Shown: positions 11,204 through 21,741 of the stretch, piece after piece
How positions within the stretch are numbered: position 1 is the first letter of the stretch
How the letters are laid out: each line of letters opens with the position of its first letter
Source: Euonymus europaeus
Lineage: Eukaryota > Streptophyta > Magnoliopsida > Celastrales > Celastraceae
Assembly (NCBI GenBank): GCA_963580455.1
Contig: OY756972.1
Location: 8,819,001 to 8,883,000 of the forward strand
Length of the DNA: 64,000 nt
Direction: 5' to 3'
Made by a program: the position numbers and the translations under genes
Notes under the pieces: model-generated
Seen by the model: only the letters and a program-made list of their open reading frames with translations
What the model was told of the DNA's origin: nothing
The model's database searches: none

Positions 11204-11302
11204 TAGAAATTCAAAAAAAACCCAGTCAACATCCTCATTAGCATGACACCTCACCGCCACATCAGCGTGGGATGCAAGAGGCTGGGATCTATATCATTTT
11301 CC
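11204..11302 (-). repeat. MULE right terminal inverted repeat
   Basis: The reverse complement aligns with 2612-2714, best over the inner block (GACTGGG followed by T-rich sequence and GAATTT) and the central GTGGC. The outer limit at 11302 is set by the terminal GGAAAA on the complementary strand. No convincing target duplication flanks it. Confidence 0.75.
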
Positions 11303-11590
11303 AAAGGAAAAAGAGGTGCAAAATAATTGTTATTAAATAATAGCAACTAAAAGTTCTTATTTTGGGACAACCTTTGTGTGGGTTGTGATTCTATCTCAAC
11401 TAGTCGTGTACCCGTGTTTCAGCATTTGATTATATGTTTTTTATCACTCTGATTGGGTTCTGAGCTCGCACTGCAAGGACAACAAGAAGGGTAGAGGGAG
11501 AGAACAAGATCACTTTGAGGGGATCCGCCTCTAAGATGTCAACCAATATTTTCATATTAGATAATAATCTCAGACATGCATTACACCCTA
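11303..11590. other. Unassigned sequence between the MULE and gypsy element A
   Basis: Nothing recognisable is coded here. The 5' LTR and primer site of element A would be expected near this point but are not visible, so A has been 5'-truncated, or the MULE and A were joined by a deletion. Confidence 0.5.
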
Positions 11591-11599
11591 AATAACCTT

Positions 11600-13699
11600 A
11601 ATGGTAAAAGTGGAAATATGAAAATACCAATAAACAGAAATTGAAAACAAGGAATAACAAGGAGTGTGAACAAAGTGAGAGAAATGAGGCTTAGAGGAGT
11701 CTATTAGCTTCCGGATGTAATAGTAGTGGTGGTGGTGGAAATAGTAATAAGCGTTAGAGGACCGATTCCTATCCACAGAAGGGGAACCAAGGCAAGGGTT
11801 CGGGGGCACGAAGGGGCAAGGTGACTTGCTATAAGTGTGGGAAGGAGGGTCACAAACAGGATCAGTACATAGTTGCAGGGTACAATGTAACACCCCACAC
11901 TATAGAAGTTAAACCATCAAGCTCTATACTCGGACGCTACATCTATTACCATTCAACTATCATCAACAGCCTAATTAATTCATTTCAAAACAATATTCAA
12001 TAAATCAAAATAAATAAAATAGTCTTTCAATAATCAAAGAAAATGTAACTGCCAAACAATTCATCAATATGTCCAAGTCGCAACCAAATAAACTCGTAAT
12101 GATTACTCTTCATTCCAGAATTGTGGTCAACCACTTATTTAAGAAAAACTAGAGACTACTAGTCACCAGAAATGACACGAATTTAGTAATTCCTTAACCC
12201 ATTTCATCTTAGAACCACCTATGTTACATGAGCACCATCACTGAGGATTCCTGACGTCACCATCAACAGCATACTAATCATCACCTGCATCACAGAAAAT
12301 AATGAGTCAAGGCCCAACAAGTAATATTCTGTGTATGGATGCACATGAATTCCTTCATTAACAAAACACCGTCAATTTTAAAACTTTTAAACGGTCCTAT
12401 GTCCCTCTAACTCTAGTAAACTGCTACAGAGCAACCGGTCGGGATTTTCATTCAGTATCCTACCATAGAACACTTCCTTGTCAATGAACTTCATTCATTT
12501 TTCTTTTCAATTCAATAAACATCCACAGTAACCTTAACAGGACACCCTCTGTAGCAGTTACACTATATTTATAAAACATTTATCCATTTTATATACTTTA
12601 CATGATGTCATGCAAAATTCTTGAAAGCTGGTAGTCAAACCATTAAATAAGATTACAATTAAATTCTCAATTAATTAAATCAGCCATTGAATACATAGCA
12701 ATATTATATAAATTCATCAACACTCAATTTTCGTGACATAATTGAAATGTTACTTACCTTGGCAAGCTTTCGTAATTTCGTTAATTCAGCTATAAAAGTG
12801 GTTCCTGAAATCATAATAGAATCCAACACCTCTTATTAATCTTATTAATAATTTAATTACATTAATTATGGTCAACAGAGTCAAACTGGGTCTGCCAGGG
12901 TTTGTCATCTTCAACTGGGTCGGGTTGACCCGGGTGGCATTCCCTCACTCACATGGGCATAGATCCGTTTCACCAAGTAATCGAGTCATCGCCAATCCGG
13001 CGACGGTGCGATCCACAACGGTCACTGATATGTAGCCGGTGAATTAGCGAACACGAATGTAGTGGTATTTACATGAGCTGTGACCATTGAAGGGAGAATC
13101 GCGGTCGTAGATGCTCGGCTATCCCATGTGCTTTCCTCCGCCATTTGACGATGATCCCTTCTCCGTTCTATATGAAAACGGTACCGCTCTGTTACCCTCT
13201 TCGTGCTCTTCCCAGTGGTGCCAAGTTCGTCGTCGATCGTCAACACCTCCATCAATTCTACTTTCGATCGCAGTCACCCCTCTCTCTCGCCAATAGCATT
13301 TTTTAGGGTTTTCTCGGATTCCGTGCTTTTGATATTATTTTGTTTATCAACAGGTTTGATCCTTTTACCCTTACTTAAGTTACTAATCCGAATTAATCTC
13401 TACTTTATTTACTGGTTTGCCATTTTTCCCTCCATTGAATCCTTAACAAATTTCCATTTAATTTCTAAAATTCCCAAATTAATATTCCTCAATTCCAGTT
13501 CTTGTTGGTTCTTATGGTCATAGTATTTAATTGCTATTATCACATCTCGCACAGAAATTCATATAAATTACAACCTGAACTACTTTACTTTATCGCTTAA
13601 GCTAGTTATGGATCCGGGGTGTTACAACAAATGTTTTGGGTGTGGCAAGCTAGGCCCACAAGACGAGTGAGTGTCCACATGGTGGCAGAGGAGCATAGT
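11600..13699 (+). pseudogene. gag C-terminus of element A with two zinc knuckles, split by solo LTR B1
   Basis: From about 11620 one frame reads a charged gag tail (KQKLKTRNNKECEQSERNEA), a Gly/Ser-rich linker and PQKGNQGKGSGARRGK. The first CCHC knuckle follows, CYKCGKEGHKQDQY, in which the last Cys is Tyr. After B1 the frame resumes at 13630 with a second knuckle, CFGCGKLGPQDE, followed by TGA in place of the continuing sequence. In-frame TAGs occur near 11681 and 11755. The piece then stops at element C (13700) and continues on its far side at 33872. Confidence 0.75.
11886..13626 (-). repeat. Solo LTR B1
   Basis: It starts TGTAACACCCC and ends GGGGTGTTACA, is 1.74 kb long and has no coding capacity. 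The flanks read tacaa before and acaaa after, and the host frame is restored by collapsing these, so a 5-bp duplication with one base lost is likely. Shared blocks with B2 on the opposite strand (a GACCGGTTGCTCTGTAGCAG block, CTGCTACAGAG, and GACCCGG near the middle) show that both belong to one LTR family. No second LTR or internal region is present, as expected after LTR-LTR recombination. A DNA element with 11-bp inverted ends is the alternative. Confidence 0.7.
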
Positions 13700-13757
13700 T
13701 TTCACGCCCCGAGCCTCGGGACGTGACGTGAAAATCAAAAGACTAATTAAACCCAAT
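13700..13757 (-). repeat. Left LTR fragment of element C
   Basis: It matches the start of the right LTR at 31942 (CACGCCC, GGACGTGACGTG, AAATCAAAAGACTAATTAAA, then CCCAAT) and is cut off by TGTCGCAACC of element G at 13758. The expected continuation (AATTCAAGTGAC) is not found elsewhere in the window. Confidence 0.75.
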
Positions 13758-16700
13758 TGTCGCAACCGGTTTTGCGAAGAGGAATTTTAAAAAGAAGAGT
13801 CGCCACCAATTGTAATAGGTGCAATTGGTCACCGTTTAAAAATAATTTGGTCTGCGAAAATCCAGAGAAAATGGGTAAGTGAGTTTGTTACGTGTGGGGA
13901 AGGTGTTAGGCACCCCACAACGTCTGTTTTAAAGCAGTTGCCAATTTAACTTTTATTATCCCATTAAATGATTTTTTAAGAAAAATTAATTATGGCAGGA
14001 ATCATATATTGAGTAACAAAAATATATTGAAATAAGATAAAAATAAGTTTGATAAAAACTATGTTAAAATTGAATAAAATAATTTTAGGAAACATAAAAA
14101 TTATATTGAAAGTCTAATGTTGAGGTTCACAAAATTTTTCCATCCAATGGTCCAATTTCTTAGAAACACTCTCACCTCAAGAATCTTTTCGAGGGTGCAT
14201 CCGATGCATTCCCCGAATCAATTCCATCGTAGGTAAAGATTCTCGATATAACTTTTATACACCACAAAAATATACAATATAAATTTTGGAAAAGCATAAA
14301 ATATAAAAATAGAAATAAAATGAAATTAAAATTAAAATGTTGAGAACCGAGTTTTGAGGATTATACGATATGAATTATCGCAAATCCCAACTCAAATGTA
14401 CTAACACTTAAAATCACAATAACACGTAAATCAAATAACACCGTTAAATTAATCACATAATTCATATAACATGGAAAAACACACCTTGAATAAAACACAT
14501 CATCAATCATATAGAAAAAAAAAACACATGAGAGGGACTCGGTTCCCGTTTTTATTTAGGTAATTCATCATTTCAACCATACTATTAAATTAGTATGATT
14601 GAAAATAATAATTTATTACCGAGAGTCGGTTTTCGTATCGAAGGCTCCGCACTTCATTAAATCATTTTTCATCCAATGGTTGGGATTTTGTAAAATTATT
14701 TCCTCAAGAATCCTCTCGGGATAGCATCCAATGCTTTCCCGTTTTGGCTCCGTCATCGGATCAATTAGTCGATCATTTATCATACAATAAATCATGAATC
14801 AAATAAAGTATTTTTTTAAAAAAATCAAAGCCCAAGCATTACATATAATCCCTTGGCCCAATTAAACAATTCCTTTTAAACCACAAATTAGCAAAACAAA
14901 TAACAATCTCAACTTCATAACCATTACCACATTCAATTTAAAAGCCCATAACCCATTTTAACCTTATAATTCATGAATCTTCTTAGCCCAAATTCATGCT
15001 CAAAACCAAGTGGATCATAAAAATCTAAACCAAATGAATACAACCAAAGCCCGTTATTCATATCAAAACCCATAACCTAAAGCCCAATACAATTTTAAAA
15101 TTAAAACTTTAAAAAACAACAAAATACAAAAGTCCAAACAAAACACAAAAGCCCGGAACATTAAAATAAACCAAATCCGGCCCAAAACAAATATAAACCA
15201 AACCCAAGACAAAACAAACTAAAACAGATCCAGGCCCAGCCCGTTACTGTGCTTCTTCCTTCTTCACTGGCAATCGGCACCTGTAACATCGACCGGAGAC
15301 TGCCATCCCCTCCGTCTGACGAACCTGCAAACAGAAGAACAGAGCAGCTAAACAGAATCTAAAACAAACGAATAATGACCTCTAAAAACAGAACCAGAAA
15401 ACAACCCCAATATCTCGATTTTCCTTGCTTCAGTCCGATCTTCTTCTTTTCTCCTCGATCTGCTTCTCCTCCGTTTTCCCCCTTTCTCTCAAACAAACAG
15501 CGATTCCACAGAAAAACAGAAGGGAACCCCTGGCTAACCGAAACCAACAAAGTAGCCGACCCTCATACTATAAAAAAATTCGAACTCCCTGGCATAATAC
15601 CAAAACCACCGAAGACTCTCCAGAAAACTCAAGCCATCGAGGACCCTCTCCCCAGAAAACCGAAACAACAGGAAAGAGGGAAAGAGCCCCGAAAAACCCC
15701 AAAGAAAATCGAAACCAACAGACCCTGCAGGAACTTCAACCCAGAAATCCGAAAACAGAAGAAAATCGAAAATAGAAGAAAATCGAAAAAACCCTCAAAC
15801 CGAAACTACCAAAACCCCCGAGGGGAATCGAAACCACCAGAAGAAATTAAAAGAAGAAGAAGGAGAACCCAGCCCCCTCCTCAGTAAAATCGAAACCACC
15901 AGAAGAAATTAAAAGAAGAAGAAGGAGAACCCAGCCCCCTCCTCAGTAAAATCGAAACAACAGCGGAGAGACCTCTCTCTCAGAAAAATCAAAAAGACAG
16001 AAAAAGGAAAAAAACTCTAAACCGAAACCACCAGAAAACCCTAAAAAGGAACCCATTTCCCCAGAGAACCGAAACCACAGCCAGAGAGCACCCCTCCAAA
16101 ATCTGAAAATGAGAGAAGAAAGAACTCCCCCCAGAAACCGAAACCACCCCCTCTCTCAAAAAGAAGTGAAATTCTTTCCACAAAAACCGAAACTACAGAA
16201 GACTGAAACCCAGAAAAGCTTTCGAAAAATCGGAAAAAATCCCCCCTCTGGCCAGAACACAGCTCCCTACTTATACCACAAAACTCAAATCAAAATCCCT
16301 CAAAATCAACACATGCGACACCCGTTGTCAACCCAAATCATCCTTCTGTTTGAATTTCAGTACCTTTTGGCCTCCTTTTTCCAATTAGCCGTTGCACCGG
16401 TGCCTCCCTTGTTTTTTCCGGTCGACTTCTTCTCTTTCTTCCGTCTTTTCCTTCCCAGTCAGCGCCCTCTCTCTCTCTCCCGTTTCTATTAGGTTTTGGC
16501 TTGGGGAGATATAGCATGGGCCGGGCTCATAACATTTTGAATTAATTAAAAGGCTTTGGGCCGAGCCGGGCTTCACATTTTGACAAACGGGCTTGCAGCA
16601 TTAGGGCCTTAAATTTAGTCTTGGGTAAATGTTTAGGTAATGGGCTAATCACCAAACGGGTTTACTCCGTTAGATCAATTCTTTGGGCTTAAATGACTCA

Positions 16701-16877
16701 CTTAGTGGACATAAAAAATAAGGGACAAAACAAATGAGTTGTATTTGGGCTTTTTATTCACCTGGACTATAGTTTAAAATGAGCTCATCTTGGACTCGTA
16801 AATTACGTAAATTGTAAATTTTTAAGTTTGAAAATTTGTGGGCTTTTAGACTTTGACAAAAATTGGGGTACAACAGC
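13758..16877. repeat. Probable LTR of element G
   Basis: The block starts TGTCGCAACC and ends TACAACA (TG...CA). It contains AT-rich sequence (13950-15200), a strongly A/C-rich stretch (15370-16250) that makes spurious Pro/Lys-rich frames, a CT-rich stretch and several GGGCCG/GGGCTT motifs (16500-16760). It has no coding gene. The end at 16877 is a judgement from the terminal dinucleotides. Confidence 0.5.
15827..15950 (+). repeat. Perfect 62-bp tandem duplication
   Basis: The unit, beginning AATCGAAACCACCAGAAG and ending CTCCTCAGTAA, occurs twice head to tail within the A/C-rich part of the G LTR. The identity of the two copies suggests a recent replication slip. Confidence 0.85.
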
Positions 16878-17061
16878 TGCCCCCCTTTGTGGGATTTTAC
16901 GTAGTAAATGACACGTAAAGGTTTGGTATCCCAATTTTAACTGTATGAATTTTTTAAACCGATCCAAAACATTTTGAACCATTACTTTAATTCGCCACAA
17001 TACTTTAATCGAGAACCACTCCCATCTTGGCTAATCATGGGATTTTCTTTAAGAAAAAAAA

Positions 17062-17375
17062 ATGCTCGGGATCATTAGGGCCATTCCCGGCTTGGCTGAT
17101 TTTTTTTTTTTTTTTTTTTTTAAAATGCTCGGGATCACTAAGGCCATTCCCGGCTTGGCGAATCTTAAAAGTGCACGGGATCACTAGGACCATTCCCGGC
17201 TTGGCAATTTTTTATTATTTTATAAAATGCTCGGGATCACTAGAGCCATTCCCGGCTTGGCAATTTTTTATTATTATTATTTTATAAAATGCTCGGGATC
17301 ACTAAAGCCATTCCCGGCTTGGCGAATCTTAAAAATGCTCGGGATCACTAGCGCCATTCCCGGCTTGGCTCTCAA
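17062..17375 (+). repeat. Tandem array, six copies of a 35-bp core
   Basis: The core ATGCTCGGGATCACTA..GCCATTCCCGGCTTGGC recurs at about 17062, 17125, 17170, 17227, 17289 and 17335. It is separated by T-rich spacers of 10-28 bases of two types (GAATCTTAAA, or TTTTTTATTATT-type). The core carries CGGGA and TCCCG, which can pair. A weak seventh copy precedes it near 17017. Confidence 0.85.
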
Positions 17376-17394
17376 TTTTAATCCATGATAATAG

Positions 17395-17830
17395 GTTTAA
17401 TCCATCATGAAAGCATAATAGCTTTAATCTGCCATGAAAGGCTAATTTAATTCACAAATACTTTTAATTCACAACTTTAATCCAAATAGTGATTTTAATC
17501 TGCCATGAAAGGCCATTTTAATCCAAAAATAAATTTGATTCACAATTTTAATCCAAATAACAATTTAAATCTGCCATGAAAGGCCATTTTAATCCAAAAA
17601 TAAATTTAATTCACAATTTTAATCCAAATAACAATTTAGATCTCCCATGAAAGGCCATTTTAATCCACAAATAAATTTAATTCAAAACTTTAATCCAAAT
17701 AACAATTTAAATCTGCCGTGAAAGGCCATTTTAATCCAAAAATAAATTTAATTCACAATTTTAATCCAAATAACAATTTAGATCTGCCATGAAAGACCAT
17801 TTTAATTCACAAATTAATTTAATCTGAATC
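17395..17830 (+). repeat. Tandem array, about six copies of a 71-bp unit
   Basis: The marker CTGCCATGAAAGGCC recurs near 17429, 17500, 17571, 17641, 17713 and 17783, spacing 70-72 bases. Between the markers lies TTTTAATCCAAAAATAAATT and similar AT-rich text. Copies differ by scattered substitutions. Confidence 0.85.
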
Positions 17831-18273
17831 CCGATGATGAAAAATGTTTTTAAATCGAAAAATATTTTAATCCAAAAGATAACCTGAGATTTGATCTCGA
17901 GTTTAAAAACCTTTTAATATGAAAATATGTTCATTTAGAATTGAAGTAATGAAATTCGATGCATGAAAACCTCAAAATGATTGATGCATATGTATAAGAA
18001 TATGATAATAAAGTCCGGCGCCACACTATACACCTGCGCAATTACTAATCACATTTTATTGTATCCTTTTCTACTCCATTCTTTGATCAACGTATTATTT
18101 CTGATCATTTATTCATATATTCAATTTGACTCTGTCTTAATAATACGGCTATACCTGAGAAGATATAATAGATGCCAGAACGAAATATTTCATAAATTTC
18201 ATTAGGTAAATACTCGAATGAGAGTAATTTAAAAAGGAATGTTTGAATTTAAAATCAATATGGCTTACTGCCT

Positions 18274-18301
18274 GCGCTAAAAACTGCCCCAGTTTTTGCG
18301 C
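18274..18301. repeat. Hairpin copy 1, GCGC-AAAAACT-GCCCC-AGTTTTT-GCGC
   Basis: The arms AAAAACT and AGTTTTT flank a GCCCC loop and are extended by GCGC on both sides. It is the longest of three related hairpins in G. Confidence 0.75.
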
Positions 18302-18829
18302 GTCATTTATCAAATATATTTTATGCCCATACAAATTTTACCCTAGTTGGTCATCTTTTAATAATATATTTTTCAACCTCAATTTTTTAGTTCAAATTTT
18401 TCCAAGCATAGGATGCCAATATCCACCAATTTTCATAAGTTGATATTTCCTTTTTTAAAACAAATTCATGTCATATGTGTAGCACTGAGTTCTCACCTTT
18501 ATCATTGAATCCTTTTTTAAAAAAGTCACGGACTTTTAATTTCTATAAATCAATCTCATCTTTAAAGGGTCACGACTCCCAAGATACCGATTTGGCACAT
18601 AATTTTCAATAGGTCATAGACTCATTTTTCAAAAGGTTGAACCACAGGTCCTGTTTTTATACAAAAGGACAACATTTTCCTATGCTCTGGGGTATCCCGA
18701 GACTTCTTTGAACTCCTACAACTCTACATCACTCTCTTGTGACTCTTCAACGTCACCGGTGATTTTCTAAAAAGGCATACATTTCTCTAAAGACGTAAGT
18801 AGGAGTCGCTCTAAAAAGTGATAATGAAC

Positions 18830-19870
18830 TGTCATTATTGTCATCCGATCACTAGCTTTTTTACTGTTCTTTTCTTTTCTTTTCTTTTTTTTTCTTCATT
18901 TTAATTCTTCTTCTCCTTCTTATTGGTAGTACCGTACTACCTTTACAATTATTGCTCACCGGTCCGTCCATTACCGATCGCACCCTCCAAATCCTCAATA
19001 TTATTCGTTCGTCGTTCTGAACTCGTCCAAAGCGATCCTTCTTCATACCAGATCTTCCATCCAATTTTCTTCAGTTCCTAGTCGACTTCGCTTAAGGTAA
19101 CAGTTCTATATCTCTTTAGTTAGGATCTCTGTAATTTTGATTTCTTGATATCTGTTAATTTCGTTTGCTTTATAGATTAATGCCTTTAGACTTCGTATAT
19201 GTTTGTTGGTGATGGATTGAACTGGAAATTTGTATCTTGTTATTGAACTGAAAACTTTAGAGATACAACCCAGAAAACATAAAACAGAGGGTATAGTGGG
19301 TTTTCGATCCCCCCAACACCAGGGAAAAACAAGAAGAATAAATCCAAAAAAAAAAATTCCAGAAAATCCTCAAACAAAACCCGATCTAAACTCACAATTT
19401 TGCTCTTTTCCTCTGGAATTTTCTTTTCCTTATCGAATCCCTGGTACTTCTTCTTCTCTTTCTGTTCTTCCAGCAGCGCTGGCTGTTCTTCCCCTTTCTT
19501 CGTCGTAGGGTTAGTTTAAGAATCTTGGGCCGATTTGGAAGCATTTAAGTTAACTAAATGATTTGGGCCGGAACGGGCAGGCTTTAAACCTTAATCTCAA
19601 TTCATTTTAATGATTTTCTGGTTGGGCCTATTCATTGGGCTTTAAGTGAATGGCCGTATAGCTTGTTATTTGATGTTGGGCTTTTTGACAAATTGAGCCT
19701 GGTGCATTTAGTTGTTGGACATGTGTGATGGACCGAGGCATTTTGAGTTCTAAATTCCTAATTAACAGATTCTGTGTTAACACATTCAGATTTTTTTTTA
19801 TGTAATTCCGACCTATTTGCATGTCATGTTTGAAAATTTGAAATTTGTTGCGAGTTATTTGTTTTAACCT
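18830..19870. repeat. Second LTR-like fragment related to the G LTR
   Basis: CT-rich leader-like sequence followed by GGGTTAGTTTAAGAATCTTGG and repeated GGGCC/GGGCTTT motifs resembles the order seen at 16430-16760 in the G LTR, but is clearly diverged. It may be the LTR of a related nested element. I cannot place exact ends. Confidence 0.35.
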
Positions 19871-20341
19871 TTTTTACATATACAATATTTGGATCCTATG
19901 ATTAATTCTTAACAATGATTAAATTTGTAATGTTTGCAGTTGTTGCCTATTGGGACTTTCCTCTTGATCAGAAGCTTGATGGATTTATTTGTGATGATGT
20001 TTTTAGTGTCTGTTCTAATATTACTATTTTATGTGTATTTGATTCTTCACCTAGTGTGATTGATTCAGTTGAGTGAGACATGTAATATTTGGACGTTTTA
20101 TTATCTAAATAAAGTTGTGTGGTAATGTACTGAATTGACTTTTTTATTATTGGCAGTATTAATCATATCAGTGCTACCTAGTTTCTGGAGGAGCCCATAA
20201 TTCACATTCCAAAATTATACTCAAATGCCACAAGCGGCCCATAACTCACATTCCTCAAAAACCGAATCAACTTATCCTCACAACATGGCTAAAAAAAAAA
20301 TTCCAAGAATTAACAAAAGTCGATATTTTCGGGGATAATCA

Positions 20342-20362
20342 CCAAAACTGCCCCAGTTTTGG
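20342..20362. repeat. Hairpin copy 2, CCAAAACT-GCCCC-AGTTTTGG
   Basis: Perfect 8-base arms around the same GCCCC loop as the copy at 18274. It lies downstream of the stop of the - strand ORF at 20505. Confidence 0.75.
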
Positions 20363-20504
20363 TGTGCACTCACTAATCGAATCCAACTCGCCTAAGCTGC
20401 TTTAAGTCTACTGCATCCGCCAATACACTTTTCTTCTTGTCAACTTATTGCAACCTTTCGAGGATAACATATGAATGGGACGCCCCAATGCATAAAACAT
20501 CAAT

Positions 20505-20951
20505 TTAAAATTCATTAACCCATTCTTCAGGTTCATCCTCAAATTCATCCCAAAAATCAACAAGATCATTATCAATGGGATCATCAAACTGAAAGGCTTC
20601 TTCATCCGTGATAAATTTATTGATAAAATCATCCACATGATCGGTAATAAGATCTAATAAAATTTGATCACGGATTTGGGAAACTAGTGCTATTTCAAAA
20701 ATGTGCTTGCGTAGATCGAATGGTAGATTAAAATAATGAAATATACGCAAACATTCTATTTTGACAGAATCAACATTTAGAATAGGATAACTTCAAGAAC
20801 GCTCAAAATCATCCCCATAATGAACAACAACATTAATCTGTTCATTTTCTAATTCAAGATAAAGATGATTGGTTTTTGTTTGGGAAAAATGATTGTCAAA
20901 GATGGGAGTTGAAAACCTTTGTAGAATATTTTGAAGGGAAGTGGAAGCCAT
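20505..20951 (-). pseudogene. Unrecognised small acidic protein ORF, one in-frame stop
   Basis: From ATG 20951-20949 one frame runs 148 codons to the stop at 20505, broken by a single TGA at 20795-20793 (FERS*SYPIL). The protein starts MASTSLQNILQRFSTPIFD, has a mixed alpha/beta-like middle (YLELENEQINVVVHYGDDFE; RIFHYFNLPFDLRKHIFEIA) and a strongly acidic C-terminus rich in Asp/Glu (positions about 115-148). A TATATATA lies about 280 bases upstream at 21229. It sits in the interior of element G, which otherwise lacks coding sequence. I recognise no domain. The length of the open frame on both sides of the TGA, which could be a changed Trp codon, suggests it was once translated. Confidence 0.5.
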
Positions 20952-21227
20952 TTTGACACGAGAAAACCAAGCAGGAGGACTTCAATGTGAGTGAAATCAA
21001 AAGCAAAACATTAAGTGATACCTGTGTGACAGTAATATTGGGAGGAATAATTGTCACAGTTAGCGGAGACAGTGACGCCTAGATAATCGTTGTTTAAGCC
21101 CCAACTCTTTCCTATTACGACTCACAGCCAATTCTCTCTTTTTTCTCCGACATTTGCTCTCCGAAAGCTCCTGATTTTTTTTCTCGCAGGCCTCCAACGG
21201 ATCTTTCCCTCTTTTCCAGAAAGGGGA

Positions 21228-21237
21228 ATATATATAA
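21228..21237 (-). promoter_or_regulatory. Possible TATA box for the ORF at 20505-20951
   Basis: TTATATATAT on the - strand is set in otherwise GC-mixed sequence (GGGGAA on one side), about 280 bases before the ATG. Position and sequence fit a plant TATA box. There is no other evidence. Confidence 0.35.
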
Positions 21238-21720
21238 GATGGTAAAGATGAAGTTAAAAATTATTTTATGTTTTGAAGAATAGACAAAAAGAAAATAAGA
21301 GTGGAAAAATGTGTGAGTAGGTGTTGAAAAATGAATAAAGAGGAAGAGGTGTGGAAAAATGTGTTGATAGGTGTTGAAAAATGAATAAAGATAAGAAAGG
21401 TATGGAAAAACGTGTAAGTTATTGTTGAAAAATGAATAAAGATGAGAGAGGTGTGAAAAAATGTAAGAATAAAAACAAAATAATGGAGTTAGTATTTGAA
21501 AAATAGGGTGGGCTTTGAATTTTGGATTGGGCTTGATTTTGTATTATGAAATGGTTTGGGTTGATTTTAAATTGGGTTTGGTTTTGAGTTATAAATTTGG
21601 GATAAATTTGGTTAGGACAAAATCGGGGTGATGATTTGGGTTCAAGTTGAGTAGCGGGTCGGAATTTTCCGTTGGGCCGAATCATTCTACGATGAAATTC
21701 ACGGTAACGAATGGACGCAC

Positions 21721-21741
21721 CAAAAACTGCCCTAGTTTTTG
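21721..21741. repeat. Hairpin copy 3, CAAAAACT-GCCCT-AGTTTTTG
   Basis: Perfect 8-base arms with the loop GCCCT. All three copies are followed within a few bases by a TG(C/T)-rich start such as gcgcgtc, tgtgcac or tccgca. Confidence 0.75.

Larger units (their letters stand above)
2612..11302. mobile_element. Mutator-like element (MULE) carrying Ulp1-like and FAR1/MURA genes
   Basis: This 8.7-kb DNA transposon is bounded by diverged inverted repeats of about 100 bp at 2612-2714 and 11204-11302. Two convergent genes fill it: a Ulp1-type cysteine peptidase on + (to 7737) and a MULE transposase with FAR1 DNA-binding, DDE and SWIM domains on - (10779-8303). MULEs that pair a transposase with a Ulp1-like gene are known in plants as the Kaonashi (KI-MULE) type. 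The assignment here rests on the domain pair. Both genes carry stops and frameshifts, so the copy is probably inactive. Introns and the intergenic gap are packed with ATTCCATTGT-type repeats listed separately. Confidence 0.85.

Noticed and set aside
11886..13626. A DNA transposon with 11-bp inverted ends TGTAACACCCC
   Set aside because: No transposase; TG...CA ends and TGTAACACCC-type starts are common in plant gypsy LTRs, and the related copy B2 has a 5-bp duplication as LTR elements do. Kept only as an alternative.
15375..16183. Lys/Pro-rich open frames on + and hydrophobic frames on -
   Set aside because: By-product of the A/C-rich LTR sequence; includes the 62-bp duplication and has no domain or consistent start.
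17062..17830. Regular repeats with spacers resembling a CRISPR array
   Set aside because: Plant nuclear context, AT-rich degenerate spacers, two different units and no cas genes; these are retroelement tandem repeats.
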